64,000 bases of DNA from Cristatella mucedo (Eukaryota; Bryozoa; Phylactolaemata; Cristatellidae). Position numbers and translations under genes: made by a program. The first letter of the stretch is position 1, and every line of letters starts with the position of its first letter. Positions 47,921 to 58,489 of the stretch are shown here, piece by piece. Below the pieces are notes generated by a model. It worked only from the letters and a program-made list of their open reading frames with translations. It ran no database searches and was not told where the DNA came from. The DNA is taken from the NCBI GenBank assembly GCA_009760855.2, contig WPIO01000001.1, forward strand, positions 18,169,001 to 18,233,000. Reading direction: 5' to 3'.

Positions 47921-48630
47921 ATATCGTGACATCCCGTCTCGACTTCTGCAACTCACTGCTTACTGGCCTACCAGCATGTGCGATCAGGCAATTACAGCTG
48001 GTGCAAAACTCTGCAGCTAGGCTTGTCTGTCGTGAGTGTCGCAGTTGCCACATTACTCCACTTCTCACCGACCTGCACTGGCTATCAGTCAAGAAACGGA
48101 TTGACTTCAAGGTTTTGTCCCTCACTTTTAGGTCACTTCATTCTATGGCTCCAGCCAATCTCTCAGATATACTCCCCCATCAGGCCAAGCATCGTACCAC
48201 CCGCTTTTCGGAATCCAACAGACTACAAATACCCGGTACAAACCTTAAATCCTTTGGAGACCGTGCATTTAGTTCGTATGCTCCCAAAGCCTGGAACTCC
48301 CTCCCGACCTGCGTCAGAACATCCCCTGACCCGACCACATTTAAAAAGAACTTAAAAGCACACCTATTTAGGACAGCATTTAGTGGGTCCCTGGGATTCG
48401 TCCTTGATGTGCTTATGTGTGCTGACACTGTGCATGCTGCCAGTAACCACATTGGCATACTGACCCTGTGCATGTCACCCCTAACCATGTTATTCATTTT
48501 GTTTGTTTATCAAGCATGATTGTACTCACCATTCAATTGCATTTCCCTTTGCAGCAAATGTAAAGCGCCTAGAGTGAGATTAAGTTCTCTGAGGGCGCTT
48601 TATCAAGTGCATTATTATTATTATTATTAT
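47921..48630 (+). mobile_element. second LINE-A copy in tandem
   Basis: Shorter 5'-truncated copy (thumb and 3' UTR; frame 47926-48519), also well preserved, ending in (ATT)n at 48611-48630. It differs from its neighbour by scattered substitutions, so the two are separate insertions or a diverged tandem pair. Confidence 0.85.
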
Positions 48631-48631
48631 A

Positions 48632-49160
48632 TATCAAAAATATAACCAGTAGGAATCCTCACTGTTCCAGCTGCTATATAATCCAAAGGTTTTTCATCAC
48701 AATTCAAACCAGGAACAAATATTTCAAATTCGCTATTAAAGCATCTACTTAATTTTAGTACATGTAATCCAAGTGAACACTGAGCTAAATATTGTTTTGA
48801 AATACATTCTTCAACTATACTTCTACTCCATAAACAATTTATCTCAATCAATGTATCTTCATCTATTATACCATCAGGTGAATGCCTACAAACTCCACCA
48901 CTAACGATACAATCATTAGAATTTTCAATCTTTCGATCTAGTTTCATTTCTAGAAATTTGCTAGCAATAGGCTCAGACACTTTTCCAAACAACATTTGTG
49001 GAAATCTCATAGGATAACTGTTAGAAATATATATTTTTTTAGTTTTCTATTAGCAATAATATCAATATCATATATTTTTTGTGCTCCAAATTTGTGCTCC
49101 AAAAACCATATCATTTCCTGGAATAGAATAAACTTCTGATCCACTAATATTCAAACTCAT
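48632..49160 (-). pseudogene. YqaJ-like (lambda exonuclease-type) nuclease, truncated
   Basis: The clean part, 49010-48627, contains VSGGVCRHSPDGIIDEDTLI followed by EINCLWS. This matches the PD-(D/E)xK pattern SPDG-I ... LIEIKC of YqaJ/alkaline-exonuclease recombinases, with Asn replacing the catalytic Lys. A possible start is ATG at 49160; a 13-bp duplication near 49090 shifts the frame. The C-terminus ends at the LINE junction. Alternative: a structural protein with a chance match. Confidence 0.5.
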
Positions 49161-49189
49161 AGCTCTCTTTCAATCATCAGACCCTCGAA

Positions 49190-50758
49190 TACAATTTTTT
49201 GCATTATATTTAGATATTATGTTTTTGTTAAAAATCTTTTTCATCATTAACAAATATTCCTTTACTAAAAGTAAAGTTAGCTCCATTACCATTAGATTTT
49301 AGTTCTGCACTATTCTCACAAATAGAGGATCAATACTTGTGTTCCATCATTTGGTTAAGCAGAATTGAGTTCAATAGTTACATCAAGTCTAGAAGTTACT
49401 CCAAGAGGCTCATCATCATATTGCAAGTCAATAACATGAATTGGATAAAGAGTCAACCACTCAGGATAAGTAATACCAACAGGTTCAGTAACTTCCTTAT
49501 GACCAAGATATTGTTTTCTGAATGTTGTGAAATTCATATATACTGGAGAACACTTTCCAAATTTTGGCGCACTATTTCTTAGAACAGTAGGATATTGTTT
49601 AGATTCATTAGCAAGTACACCAACACTTTTAATATTACAGTAATTTTAAGTACAAGGATTACCAGTATAACTACCAAATTTGTTGTAATTTTGAGCTGCA
49701 ATAATCAGCCATCTAACTTTATCAATTGTATTTCGAACTGATAGGGTTTTAGTAAATTTACTGCCTTGATTAAGACTACTTACAGTAATATTTTCATATC
49801 GTCTAACTCTGTAGTTGAGTCTTACTTTTTTTTATCTTTCACTTGAAATATCAGAAAGTGATCTTTGAACACTTTCTTTAGGAACTACACATGGTACCAT
49901 AAGTCTCATTTTTGACATTGCAATTTTGAATCTAGTCCAAACACCATCTCCATTATTTACAACAACTCCTCTAGTAGTGATAGTATTAGCATTATTTGCA
50001 GCAAGACCAGTTGCACCTGTCATAATAGCATCATAATCAAATCCACCAACACAAGTCATTTCAAGTGTAAAAGGAATATTATAAAGAATTGTATTCATAT
50101 CAGCATAAAAACCATAAATTCGTGATAGTGGAAGAGCAATACTAAACGTTCCAACATTACTATCAACAAGATTGTTTATAAGAGCTCTTCTATATAGGAA
50201 TCCAATATTCGAACAAGTATTTCCATTTGTTATATTTACTGCAGAAGCACTGGGACTACTATAAGAATTATGTAAAGTCATATCATCCAGTTGATAAGCT
50301 TAATCTTTTTCCATCCAGTTGCAAGACCCCCAGTCATGTTATGATCATTTGGATAGCATAGAAGTCCCATTAATGTTGAAATACTTCCAACTCCTTCTTT
50401 TAGTGGAAGACTTTCAATTTCTTCAGTACCAAGTCTAATTCTCATACTACTAAGCAACCAAGCACCAGCATGGTTAACAAGTCCAGCAGCAAGACTTCTT
50501 TTTGAGTTCAACTATATTGTTAGGAATAGCAGCATCTGGTGTTTCAAGTTTGCCCTCAAGTAAAAGGTAAGCATCAGATAGGACATAACATGTTTGTTGT
50601 TCACCAGGAACAATCAACGTAACTCGTTGACCAGCAACGTTACCTGTTTCCTTTCCATTCATTAGATACAATTCCCGAAATTGATAATCTTAAAGTTTAT
50701 AATCAGGAAAATCAGCATCCCCCAATTCAAGTATATTATCTATAGGTGCACCTCCCAT
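49190..50758 (-). pseudogene. major capsid protein (double jelly-roll type), broken
   Basis: The hexon-like shell protein. ATG at 50758 gives MGGAPIDNILELGDADFPDY, an in-frame TAA at 50690, then LYLMNGKETGNVAGQRVTLI. Frames shift near 50510 and 50285. The piece 50281-49832 has PLSRIYGFYADMNTILYNIP, like the conserved 'PLS-IFGF ... Y' stretch of Polinton capsid proteins. The same frame continues through TAA at 49832 and 49646 and includes NTIDKVRWLIIAAQNYNKFG and PEWLTLYPIHVIDLQYDDEP, to TAA at 49355. The C-terminal limit is uncertain. Position next to the penton-like gene supports the call. Confidence 0.72.
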
Positions 50759-50817
50759 TTTCTTCTCTATATAAACAACTAAACATTAATTTCTCTTTTG
50801 AATATATAAGCCAGCTC

Positions 50818-51383
50818 CTATTTTTTCCTCATATCACCACCATAACCATCAGATCTAGAACCATAAGGTACAACAGCTTTGGTACTAATTACTTTCTCTA
50901 TTTCTTTATATGCTTTAGGATCATTCTCCCTTTAAGAGTCTCTGAATAATCTTCTAAATCTTCTTCTTCTATCTTTGCTTTTCTACTCTTTTTACTTGTT
51001 GGTCCAAGTTTTTCAAGCATAGCACGTTTAATCTCAAGATCCATCTCTTTAATCTTTCTATCGTAATCTTCTTCTGTCTTTCGATTTTCAAGTTCATATT
51101 CAAGCTCTTTCTTTATTTTACCTTCTTCAAGTTTATCATCCAAACTTCTACGTTTTTTAGCGTATTCTTGATCTATCTTTTCTTTCTTTGTTTGCAGTTC
51201 AATCAGTTTTCTTGCTTGGTGCATTTCGATACCTTTGTTAGCCATATCCATACTTGGACCTGTTAAACTAGTTACAACATGTGCTACTTTACCAGCACTA
51301 TTAATTACTTTATCTAGTAATCCAGATCCATGATATTTACCTCCATGTACTCTACCATGACTAACTCTCGCATAGCTACCCAT
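50818..51383 (-). pseudogene. basic coiled-coil virion protein, one frameshift
   Basis: MGSYARVSHGRVHGGKYHGS, a Gly/His-rich N-terminus, then a hydrophobic stretch and a long charged coiled coil (KKEKIDQEYAKKRRSLDDKL, EEDYDRKIKEMDLEIK). The frame 51383-50898 shifts near 50935 and appears to continue to TAG at 50818-50820 (VPYGSRSDGYGGDMRKK). Begins 9 bases after the penton-like gene. Possibly a core or minor capsid protein; no family recognised. Confidence 0.55.
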
Positions 51384-51392
51384 TGCTCTATA

Positions 51393-52304
51393 TTACTTTG
51401 AAATTTCTATTGTTGCAACTACATCAGTAATGATATTTACAGGATTTCTATTTTGATCACTTAGTCCTATTTTAAAACTACTTATTGAATCTATATCACC
51501 ACGTGTTGGTAAATACAATATATTAGCAATATGTAGATCAACCTTATCACCAGGATTAATGTAACCAATATATATAATATATAAAGATGAAAATTGCTCT
51601 ACAAATCCTTTTCTTCTTTCTATATAATTCTTAAATGGATCAACTAAATCACAATCTACACTAATCCATCGAATTCCCTTATTATCTGGCAATGTCATTT
51701 TCTTCCATGCCTTGCATATACTTGTGAAATACATAGCTTTTGCTATTGCTTCATAAGGAGTTTCCATAACATCTTTATCATCAAATGTTCCTTGTTGATT
51801 TGAGTTGAAACCTAGTGTATCTCCAATTGAATTTATAACTCCAGTAGCATTACTTCCAAGTAATACAACATAATCACCAACTACTTGCATTAATATTCTA
51901 TCATCTGTATCAACACTAAAATTAATTCCAGTACTATTTCTGTTATTAGAATTATGAAAAGCACCAACTGTTGGTGATGTTGTTGACTTTACTCCATCTT
52001 TTACAGTTACAATAGTTTTTACTTGTGGTTCTTGTAATACTTTGTTTAGAGCAGCAACAATTTTATTTGTATCATAATATCCAGGAGGAATTATCACATA
52101 TGTATTACCAATATCATTTAAATTCGATCTATACCCAAATGTATCATTAACATCTGCAAAAAAATTTACGACAACTTTATTAGTATAAGTAAACTCTACT
52201 CCACGTAAACCAATTTTATTATAACCTGAATCAGATCCAAGTATAATTGGTGGCACTAATGTTTTTGATTATTAACTACTTGTTCTAGTTAATCTTATAG
52301 ACAT
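51393..52304 (-). pseudogene. penton-like minor capsid protein, two adjacent in-frame TAA
   Basis: Expected to form the capsid vertex with a single jelly roll. The frame from ATG at 52304 reads MSIRLTRTSS, then two TAA codons (52269-52274), then 286 uninterrupted codons to TAA at 51393. VIIPPGYYDTNKIVAALNKV matches the 'IPPG-Y ... I ... LN' motif of Polinton and adenovirus-like pentons, and SFKIGLSDQNRNPVNI resembles its C-terminal strand. No other Met start exists before the conserved region (GTG at 52256 is the alternative). Confidence 0.68.
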
Positions 52305-52320
52305 TTTCCTATATTAAATT

Positions 52321-52939
52321 TCAAGAATTTCTATAAAAACTAATTTGTTGAGAACTAAAATCTAAAATTTTTAGATTCTGATCAGTAATAGTAATCACTA
52401 TATCAGAAATAGAATCACTAGTAACATTATGGTGTTCAATAGTATTTGGTTCATGAATTATTTGATCCCATGGGGATGCATTGTAAGCGAAACTTCTTAA
52501 TAATTGTGTTTCATTTCCATTCATTAAACTTGTTCCACTAGCTACAATATTACAATTTACAAGTATAAGATTTATATCAGAAACAAAAACTTTATTTTCA
52601 GGAGAAAACCTAACATTAGGTGTACAAACAACAGGAGTTATCCTAGGATACATTTTTGAAAAGTCTGGATCAGTTGTATAAGGATCACCAGTAAAACCAA
52701 GAACACTAGAAATACTAGATTTACTAGCAAGAAATATCCAAACAACAGCATTTTAATCCAAGAATTAGCAGTAGCAGTATCATCACTTATTACAAATTCA
52801 TCGTGTTAATTTTACTTTTAACAGGGTTAGTATTTCCAGTTATATTAAATACGTATCCCTCTTTACTTGCTTGACTAGATTTTCTAATACTTTCAACACT
52901 CTTAAATATATCGTTAACACTTTTTAACAAATCACTCAT
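52321..52939 (-). pseudogene. element virion-type protein, frameshifted
   Basis: MSDLLKSVNDIFKSVESIRK, a shift near 52795 and another near 52745, then SSISSVLGFTGDPYTTDPDF and the clean segment 52653-52321 (PRITPVVCTPNVRFSPENKV) to TGA. Mostly beta-type residues. It sits between the penton-like gene and a small helical gene; function unknown. Confidence 0.45.
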
Positions 52940-53000
52940 TTCTGTATATTATATAAAAGATTGTTTATTTTTTCAACATAAGACTTTGGGGCTTTTCTAG

Positions 53001-53001
<1 letters not shown>

Positions 53002-53033
<32 letters not shown>

Positions 53034-54588
53034 TTGCACTTGATAAAGCGCCCTCAGAGAACTTAATATCTTTCTAGGCGTTTTACAATTGCTGCATAAT
53101 GAAATGCAATTGAATAGTAAGTAAAATCATGCTTGAAAAACAAACAAAATGAGTAATATGGTTAGGGGTAAAATGCACATGGTCAGCATGCAAATGTGAT
53201 TAGTGGCAGCATGCACAGTGTCAGCACGCATAAGCACATCAAGGACGAATCACAGGGACCCACTAAATGCTGTCCTAAATAGATGTGTTTTTAAGTTTCT
53301 TTTAAATGTGGTCAGGTCATGGGATGTTCTGACGCAGGTCGGGAGGGAGTTCCAGGCTTTGGGAGCATACGAGCTGAATGCACGGTCTCCAAAGGATTTA
53401 AGGTTTGTACGAGGTATTTGTAGACTGATGGATTCCGAAAAGCTGGTGGTACGATGCTTGGCCTGATGGGGTAGTATGTCGGAGAGATAGGCTGGAGCCA
53501 TAGAATGAAGAGACCTAAAAGTGAGCGACAAAACCTTGAAGTCAATCCGTTGCTTGACTGGTAACCAGTGCAGGTCGGCGAGAAGTGGAGTAATGTGGCA
53601 ACTGCGACGCTCACGACAGACAAGCCTAGCTGCAGAGTTTTGCACCAGCTGCAATCGCCTGATCGTACATGCTGGTAGGCCAGTAAGCAGTGAGTTGCAG
53701 AAGTCGAGACGTGATGTCACGAATGCATGGACCAACTTGGACGTGGTATCTTTATCTAAACAAGCCCGAATTTTAGCAATGTTATGAAGCTGAAAATAGG
53801 CGGATTTGACTGTGGAGCTGATATGGTCGTCTAACGAGAGGTCGCTTTGGAATATGACACCTAGATTTCGAGCTGATTCAACTGGAGATATGCTGGCAGA
53901 GCCAATTTTGAGCGTCAACCTTTCCAATATCTGAATCAAACTGGGTTTGCCCATAACTAGTAAGTTAGTTTTATCATCGTTTAGTTTTAGAAAATTTGCT
54001 GCCATCCATGATCGGATGTCATCAATGCATGCAGCAAGTGAGTTGAGAGAATTTGAGGTGCTCGAAGGCTGGGAGGGATCAAATTAAAGGTACAACTGAG
54101 TGTCATCCGCGTAGAAGTGAAAGCCTAGATTGTGCTTGGCAATCACATCAGCAAGAGGCAGAGTATAAACCGTGAAAAGAACCGGACCTAGCACGGAGCC
54201 CTGAGGTACTCCATGTTTTAGAGGTACTTCAGATGATCTTTGTCCATTCACGTCAACACTCTGGAGTCTCCCGCTGAGATAGGACCTGAACCACTGCAGA
54301 GCAGTGCTAGTGATGCCCAGGCGAGATGAGAGGCGCTCTAGAAGTACTTTTTGATCGATGGTATCAAAAGCTGCCGAAAGATAGAGCAAAACAAGTAGAG
54401 ACACTCTACCCATGTCTGCATTCCTAAGTAGGTCGTTGTATACCCGAAGCAATGCTGACTCGGTGGAGTGATTAGCTCTAAAGCCAGACTAGAACTTACT
54501 AGCAAGGTGTGAGGTTTCGATGTAGGAGTTCAGCTGGTCTGCCACGACCCGTTCCAGTGTCTTTGATAGGAATGGTAGAAGGGAGACT
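53002..54588 (-). mobile_element. LINE-A copy splitting an element gene
   Basis: Starts with (TAA)n at 53002 and carries thumb and RT: frames 54005-53250 (KLNDDKTNLLVMGKPSLIQ) and 54452-54084 (DLLRNADMGRVSLLVLLYLS, YADDTQLYL). 5' truncated within RVSLLPFLSKTLERVV. The flanking target-site duplication ctaga is at 52997-53001 and 54589-54593. Nearly intact, so a recent insertion. Confidence 0.9.
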
Positions 54589-54589
54589 C

Positions 54590-54890
54590 TAGATCTAGCA
54601 AGATAATCAGCAGCAGCACTAATAGAACTTACAACTCCTTTATTACCAGCAGCAAGTTCACGCAACCATAAATCAATCCTGTCAAAAACTTTTTTTTCAC
54701 TACTTACAACTAAAGGAATTTCTTCTACTTCTTGACCTGTTGCTTCTGGTTTAAACTTTGATCCAAGATAGTTCACAAGCCAATCTTCTGCTTTTCTTCT
54801 TTTCACTTTATAATGTAATTATGTAAAGATATTGCAAATAGATCATTCAAATAATTCTTTTCTTTTTTACTTTCATTTAGATTATTTAGA
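54590..54890 (-). pseudogene. small helical element protein, interrupted by LINE
   Basis: MRETLNNLNESKKEKNYLND near 54890, a shift near 54808, then RRKAEDWLVNYLGSKFKPEA and VFDRIDLWLRELAAGNKGVV to the LINE-A insertion at 54589. The short remaining end (RKAPKSYVEKINNLLYNIQK, then TGA) lies on the other side at 52996-52930. Function unknown. Confidence 0.5.
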
Positions 54891-54894
54891 GTTT

Positions 54895-55035
54895 CTCTCA
54901 TTTTTTAGTTATTTTGCCTTTAGTGAGTCCAATAATAACTTTTTTTCAGTTTGTGCTGCAGGTGGTTCAATAGGTAGAGTAATTGCGAGAGGATCAAATT
55001 ATTTTATTTCTTTTACTTTTGCCTTTTTCTTAGGT
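54895..55035 (-). pseudogene. short basic element protein
   Basis: About 45 codons: MRPKKKAKVKEIK, an in-frame TAA, FDPLAITLPIEPPAAQTEKK and LLLDSLKAK, then TAA. A Lys-rich N-terminus and Pro-rich middle. Not recognised; may be a core protein. Confidence 0.35.
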
Positions 55036-55046
55036 CTCATACCAGT

Positions 55047-55547
55047 TCAAGGATTAACATTAAGTTGATCTGCAATTCCTTTCTGAAGTTCATCAATAGA
55101 ACGTCTTACTTCTGGATTAGCTGTATGTGTCTTCGATTGATTTGCAATATTAATCGCTTTTTTATATTTTCCTTCTGCAATAGCAGTAAATCCTTTTTTA
55201 ACTACACTAGAAATATCTGCAGGTGCTTTTTGTTCTAATACTATTTTCATTTGTTCACTTTGCTCCATTTGAATTGCAAGTTTAGGTCTAACTTTTTTTG
55301 GTTTATCAATAACAACCTTACCTGAATTATCAGTTGATTTCTCTAATGCACGTTCATTCAATTCATGTTCTACTCTATCTCTTGCAATCATTTCTGCCTC
55401 AATTATTTGTATCTCTTGACTATTATCAAGTATAGTAGCAACACATAAACTTTCTAAATTATTATGTTCAGTCTCTAGATCTAATGCTTCTTTAACACTT
55501 CCTCTATGAGGTTTACTCGTACTTGCATATAATTTACTGTTAAACAT
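55047..55547 (-). CDS. 166-residue charged element protein, unknown
   Basis: An intact frame: MFNSKLYASTSKPHRGSVKE at the N-terminus, a Glu/Gln-rich helical middle (IIEAEMIARDRVEHELNERA), and a C-terminal SVVKKGFTAIAEGKYKKAIN segment, ending in TGA. Starts 10 bases after the ATPase stop, so likely co-transcribed with it. I do not recognise the family. Confidence 0.55.
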   Translation of the reverse strand: MFNSKLYASTSKPHRGSVKEALDLETEHNNLESLCVATILDNSQEIQIIEAEMIARDRVEHELNERALEKSTDNSGKVVIDKPKKVRPKLAIQMEQSEQMKIVLEQKAPADISSVVKKGFTAIAEGKYKKAINIANQSKTHTANPEVRRSIDELQKGIADQLNVNP

Positions 55548-55557
55548 TTTCCTATAT

Positions 55558-56231
55558 CTATAAAGTATTAAAAATAGTTATTAATTGTTTACCTTTACTA
55601 TCTACACTCCAAAATATTCCTTCTGATTCAGTTTTAGTTAAGTCGATAACACAATATCCAAATCTATTTCTAGTACAAGATTTTACCAATTCTTTAAACT
55701 GTCTTTTATCTTTATCGCCAACATACGCATTACGAATTTATTCTATATCAGTAGTATTTTGTTTAAAGATAATAATAATGTTTATATTGTTTCTTATTTC
55801 TCTTCTAGGATATTAGTAAATCCTTGAGCAAGATAAAATATATTCAATAATTTATTCCTATCACGTGTGAAATAATCTAAGATTGTTTATTGATCTCCTT
55901 TCATCAAATCATCTAGTACAACAACATTCTTACAATTCTTATAAGAATCAACTTCAGGCATTTCATCAACACCATTAACCCAAACATATCAATGCTTTTT
56001 TTTAGTCATTGACATAAGACCACGATATAATTTTTGATCTAAACTTGAAGCAATGACTGTACAAGTATCACAATTGACCATTCCATAGAAGATCCAATTC
56101 ATTACTAACTGTGATCTGCCTGTTCCACTTGGTCCAAGTACTAATGCTCTAATAGGTACTTTAGGCAAAGGCTCTTTATGTCCAGTATCTACATCTTGTC
56201 CGAAATTAAAAGCTCTAACTCTCAACGACAT
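55558..56231 (-). pseudogene. packaging ATPase (FtsK/HerA type), broken
   Basis: Motor that would pump the genome into the capsid. LVLGPSGTGRSQLVMNWIFY is the Walker A, with Arg in place of the catalytic Lys. KNVVVLDDLMKGDQ is Walker B, and DYFTRDRNKLLNIFYLAQGF matches the following conserved segment of Polinton ATPases. The frame crosses TGA at 55989 and TAA at 55887, shifts near 55810, crosses TAA at 55738, and ends RFGYCVIDLTKTESEGIFW to TAG at 55558-55560. Total length of about 224 codons is near the family norm. Confidence 0.8.
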
Positions 56232-56251
56232 TTTTCCATACTATAATAGAT

Positions 56252-56575
56252 ATGGAAATGTATTGTCTTAAGTATAAAATACAAATTTATACAATTCATG
56301 AAGATTATGTTGAGGTGGAAAAGCTCAAAAGGAATGAGAAGAATGTCAAAAAAGGTGTTTGTACTATATGTGATAGTAAGAAGTCAAAGTTTGTCAAACT
56401 AATAGCTACACCCGTTAACGTTGGTAAAGGAGTATTAGCTCATGGAAGAAGACATGGACTTGGATTGACAGGAGAAGGAGTTTTAGCTCATGGGTGAAAA
56501 CATAGTTCTTGTGTAGAAGATAAACAACAAATACTTGCTGAACTTAAAAAGACTATTGAAAAACTAAAAAAATAA
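56252..56575 (+). pseudogene. zinc-ribbon (DUF5679-like) protein with internal TGA
   Basis: MEMYCLKYKIQIYTIHEDYV ... KKGVCTICDSKKSKFVK resembles the small DUF5679 zinc ribbon seen in large DNA viruses, though only the second CxxC pair is intact. A Gly/His-rich repeat follows (GKGVLAHGRRHG; GEGVLAHG), then TGA at 56495-56497, and the same frame resumes with DKQQILAELKKTIEKLKK to TAA. Divergent from the ATPase, 20 bases apart. Confidence 0.5.
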
Positions 56576-56959
56576 AGTCAGCACCATTAACAGATCTAAA
56601 AATATATAACCATATAAAAGAATTAGATATAAAGAACTTTAGAGAAGTCTTTGCAAGAGATGGACTAACAAAACCACTAGAAAATGAATGTCTTATTTGT
56701 AATACAGGAGAATCAGATTTAGCAATATATCATTGGGTAGCACTTAAAAAGAAGGTAAACAAAGTTTCTACTTTGATTCGTTTGGAGCTCCACCAATGCC
56801 AGAAGTAATAAATTATTTTTTGGTTACACCAAGCTTTAAGACATTAATCCTACAAGAATATAATCAAACGGATTGTGGAAGAAGATGTCTCATTTTTCTA
56901 AAAACTAATGCAAGAAACAGATTTTGGAAAGACAATGCAATTATTAATTTAATGATTTA
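56560..56959 (+). pseudogene. adenain-like cysteine protease, one frameshift
   Basis: Processes virion proteins during maturation. The first part has LKIYNHIKELDIKNFREVFA, NECLICNTGES, and the catalytic His in YHWVALKKK. After a one-base shift near 56757 the next frame has YFDSFGAPPMPEVINYF (acidic catalytic residue), then the oxyanion-hole Gln and catalytic Cys in YNQTDCGRRCLIFLK, ending in TAA at 56957-56959. All catalytic residues are present across the break. No ATG is evident; it may have followed on from the zinc-ribbon gene. Confidence 0.78.
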
Positions 56960-56984
56960 AACATTTTCTTTTCCTTGTATAAAA

Positions 56985-57511
56985 ATGGATAATAAAAAAT
57001 GTGTAGTACTTATACATTCTTTTGTAATCATCCCAAAAGGAAAACCTGCTCGTGTTCATATTGAAGAGAAAACTACTAAAGATTCTAAACCTTACTTCAA
57101 TGCATGGATCTATATCATTGAAGATATTAGACCAGCTCTAGAAGATATTGTCATAATAGAGCAAGTATAAAACCTGAATACAATGATTATGATTTATCAC
57201 AACGATTAACTATTGGAGTAAGAAGTGCCTTTGGTATTAAACCAAGTATATTCTTTGACCAAAAAAACAAACAACTAAAATTCAGTAGTATTGTTGATGT
57301 AATTCAAAAACTTGGTAATGGCTTTGTTATCACTGGTATTTTTGATGGTGTATATGCAACTAAAGACACTTACAGTTCTGAAGAGAGACTTAATATTAGA
57401 CTAAAACTAGATCAAGTTAAAGTTTATAATGTTGTTAAAAGAGGTGAATTCAATCCTTCAATCCTGCTGAGTATTGAACAAAAAAAACACAAACATAAAT
57501 ACATAAAGCAA
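56985..57511 (+). pseudogene. element protein of unknown function, one frameshift
   Basis: MDNKKCVVLIHSFVIIPKGK ... IYIIEDIRPALEDIVI runs to TAA at 57168-57170. The continuing frame, shifted near 57165, has PEYNDYDLSQRLTIGVRSAF and GNGFVITGIFDGVYATKDTY and ends at TAA near 57511. About 170 codons, mixed alpha/beta, not recognised. Overlaps the end of the PLA2-like gene on the other strand. Confidence 0.4.
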
Positions 57512-58261
57512 TAAAAATAAAATCCTACCAACAGTACCACGGGCGTAATTCTCAATTTTATTTAGACTAGTAGGATTACTAACTTTATCTTTTAGAAAGT
57601 CAGTTGCAAATGAATCATTCAACATACCATCAATACCGAGGCCTAATTTGTCTTTTGCCATTATTACAGCTGCAACAGTTTTAGCATATTCTCTAACATA
57701 AGAAGGCTGACGTGGATCAAGAGCAATACGATCAGCAGATTCTGCTAATACAAGATCAGATAAATTTCATATCTCTGTTCGTCTAGGTTCTGGCATAGAA
57801 CTTGTTTGTGTATAGTCATGGTCATGGACGAGGGCAGGTTTGCCTAAATCATTTACCCCCTCATAATTTTCTTCCATACGTTGAGTAAATTTTGTTCCAG
57901 GTCCAACTTGACTATATTTATTTGTATTATTAAAATTTTCATTTGGAACCAATTCTGATTTTACTCCTGCTGGAAGACACATATGCATCTCACGGTTTCC
58001 AGTAAGTTTGTTTATGAAATCTACTAATCAACTACCAACTTTTCTATTTGCTTTTAGTTATTTAAGAGAAAGATTCAATTGTAATCCAGTAATTTTAGAT
58101 TTACTCTTTTTAATTCTGTTTAGTTGAGTCATTGTAACAAGAATAGGAACAGAACCTGTTAAATCAGAATGTTTTAAACGAATTGAAATGGCTTCTGTTG
58201 ATTTATAAATTTGATTCAGTTGGTGTTCAGAGAGAGCGAGTCTTACTTCTTGATATTCCAT
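57458..58261 (-). pseudogene. PLA2-like (parvovirus VP1-type) protein, three in-frame stops
   Basis: The N-terminal segment (LALSEHQLNQIYKSTEAISI, VPILVTMTQLNRIKKSKSKI) is the short domain that precedes PLA2-like regions in Polintons. After TAA (58058) and TGA (58028), VDFINKLTGNREMHMCLPAG, GPGTKFTQRMEENYEGVNDL and the catalytic-type HDHDY follow. TGA at 57767 then precedes ALDPRQPSYVREYAKTVAAV and a hydrophobic C-terminal segment. All 268 codons are in one frame with no shift. In parvoviruses this domain acts on membranes during entry; a role here is inference. Confidence 0.68.
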
Positions 58262-58298
58262 TCTATATAAATTAAATAATAAAAAATTATTTTATACG

Positions 58299-58430
58299 AT
58301 GGAAACAGATAGAATTGTTGAATAAATTGCTGAATGTTATCAAATATCATCTATGTTAGTTTCTGATGCAAATGAAGTGATAAACTTGATAAATGATTTA
58401 CAATATCAATTGAGAATTACAGAAAAATAA
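58299..58430 (+). pseudogene. 44-codon element protein with internal TAA
   Basis: METDRIVE, TAA at 58323, then IAECYQISSMLVSDANEVIN and LINDLQYQLRITEK to TAA. Helical and short; not recognised. Confidence 0.35.
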
Positions 58431-58489
58431 TTTTATATAATTATTTTAAACAATTAAAAGAACGATATATAGAAAAATGAATCATGATG

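Noticed and set aside
46883-48519. Long frames antisense to the LINE-A copies
   Set aside because: They mirror the RT coding frame and recur at every LINE-A copy.
54489-54806. A 105-residue minus-strand frame joining KAEDWLVNYLG to SLLPFLSKTLERVV
   Set aside because: It is a chimera across the LINE insertion: the first part is viral, the second is LINE reverse transcriptase. Not a gene.
54590-55547. One long register through the 166-residue gene and onward if TAA and TGA are read as sense
   Set aside because: The stretch between is Lys/Arg/stop-rich, like out-of-frame AT-rich DNA, while another frame gives a natural start (MRETLNNLNESK). A frameshift is the better explanation, so I do not count these stops as evidence of recoding.
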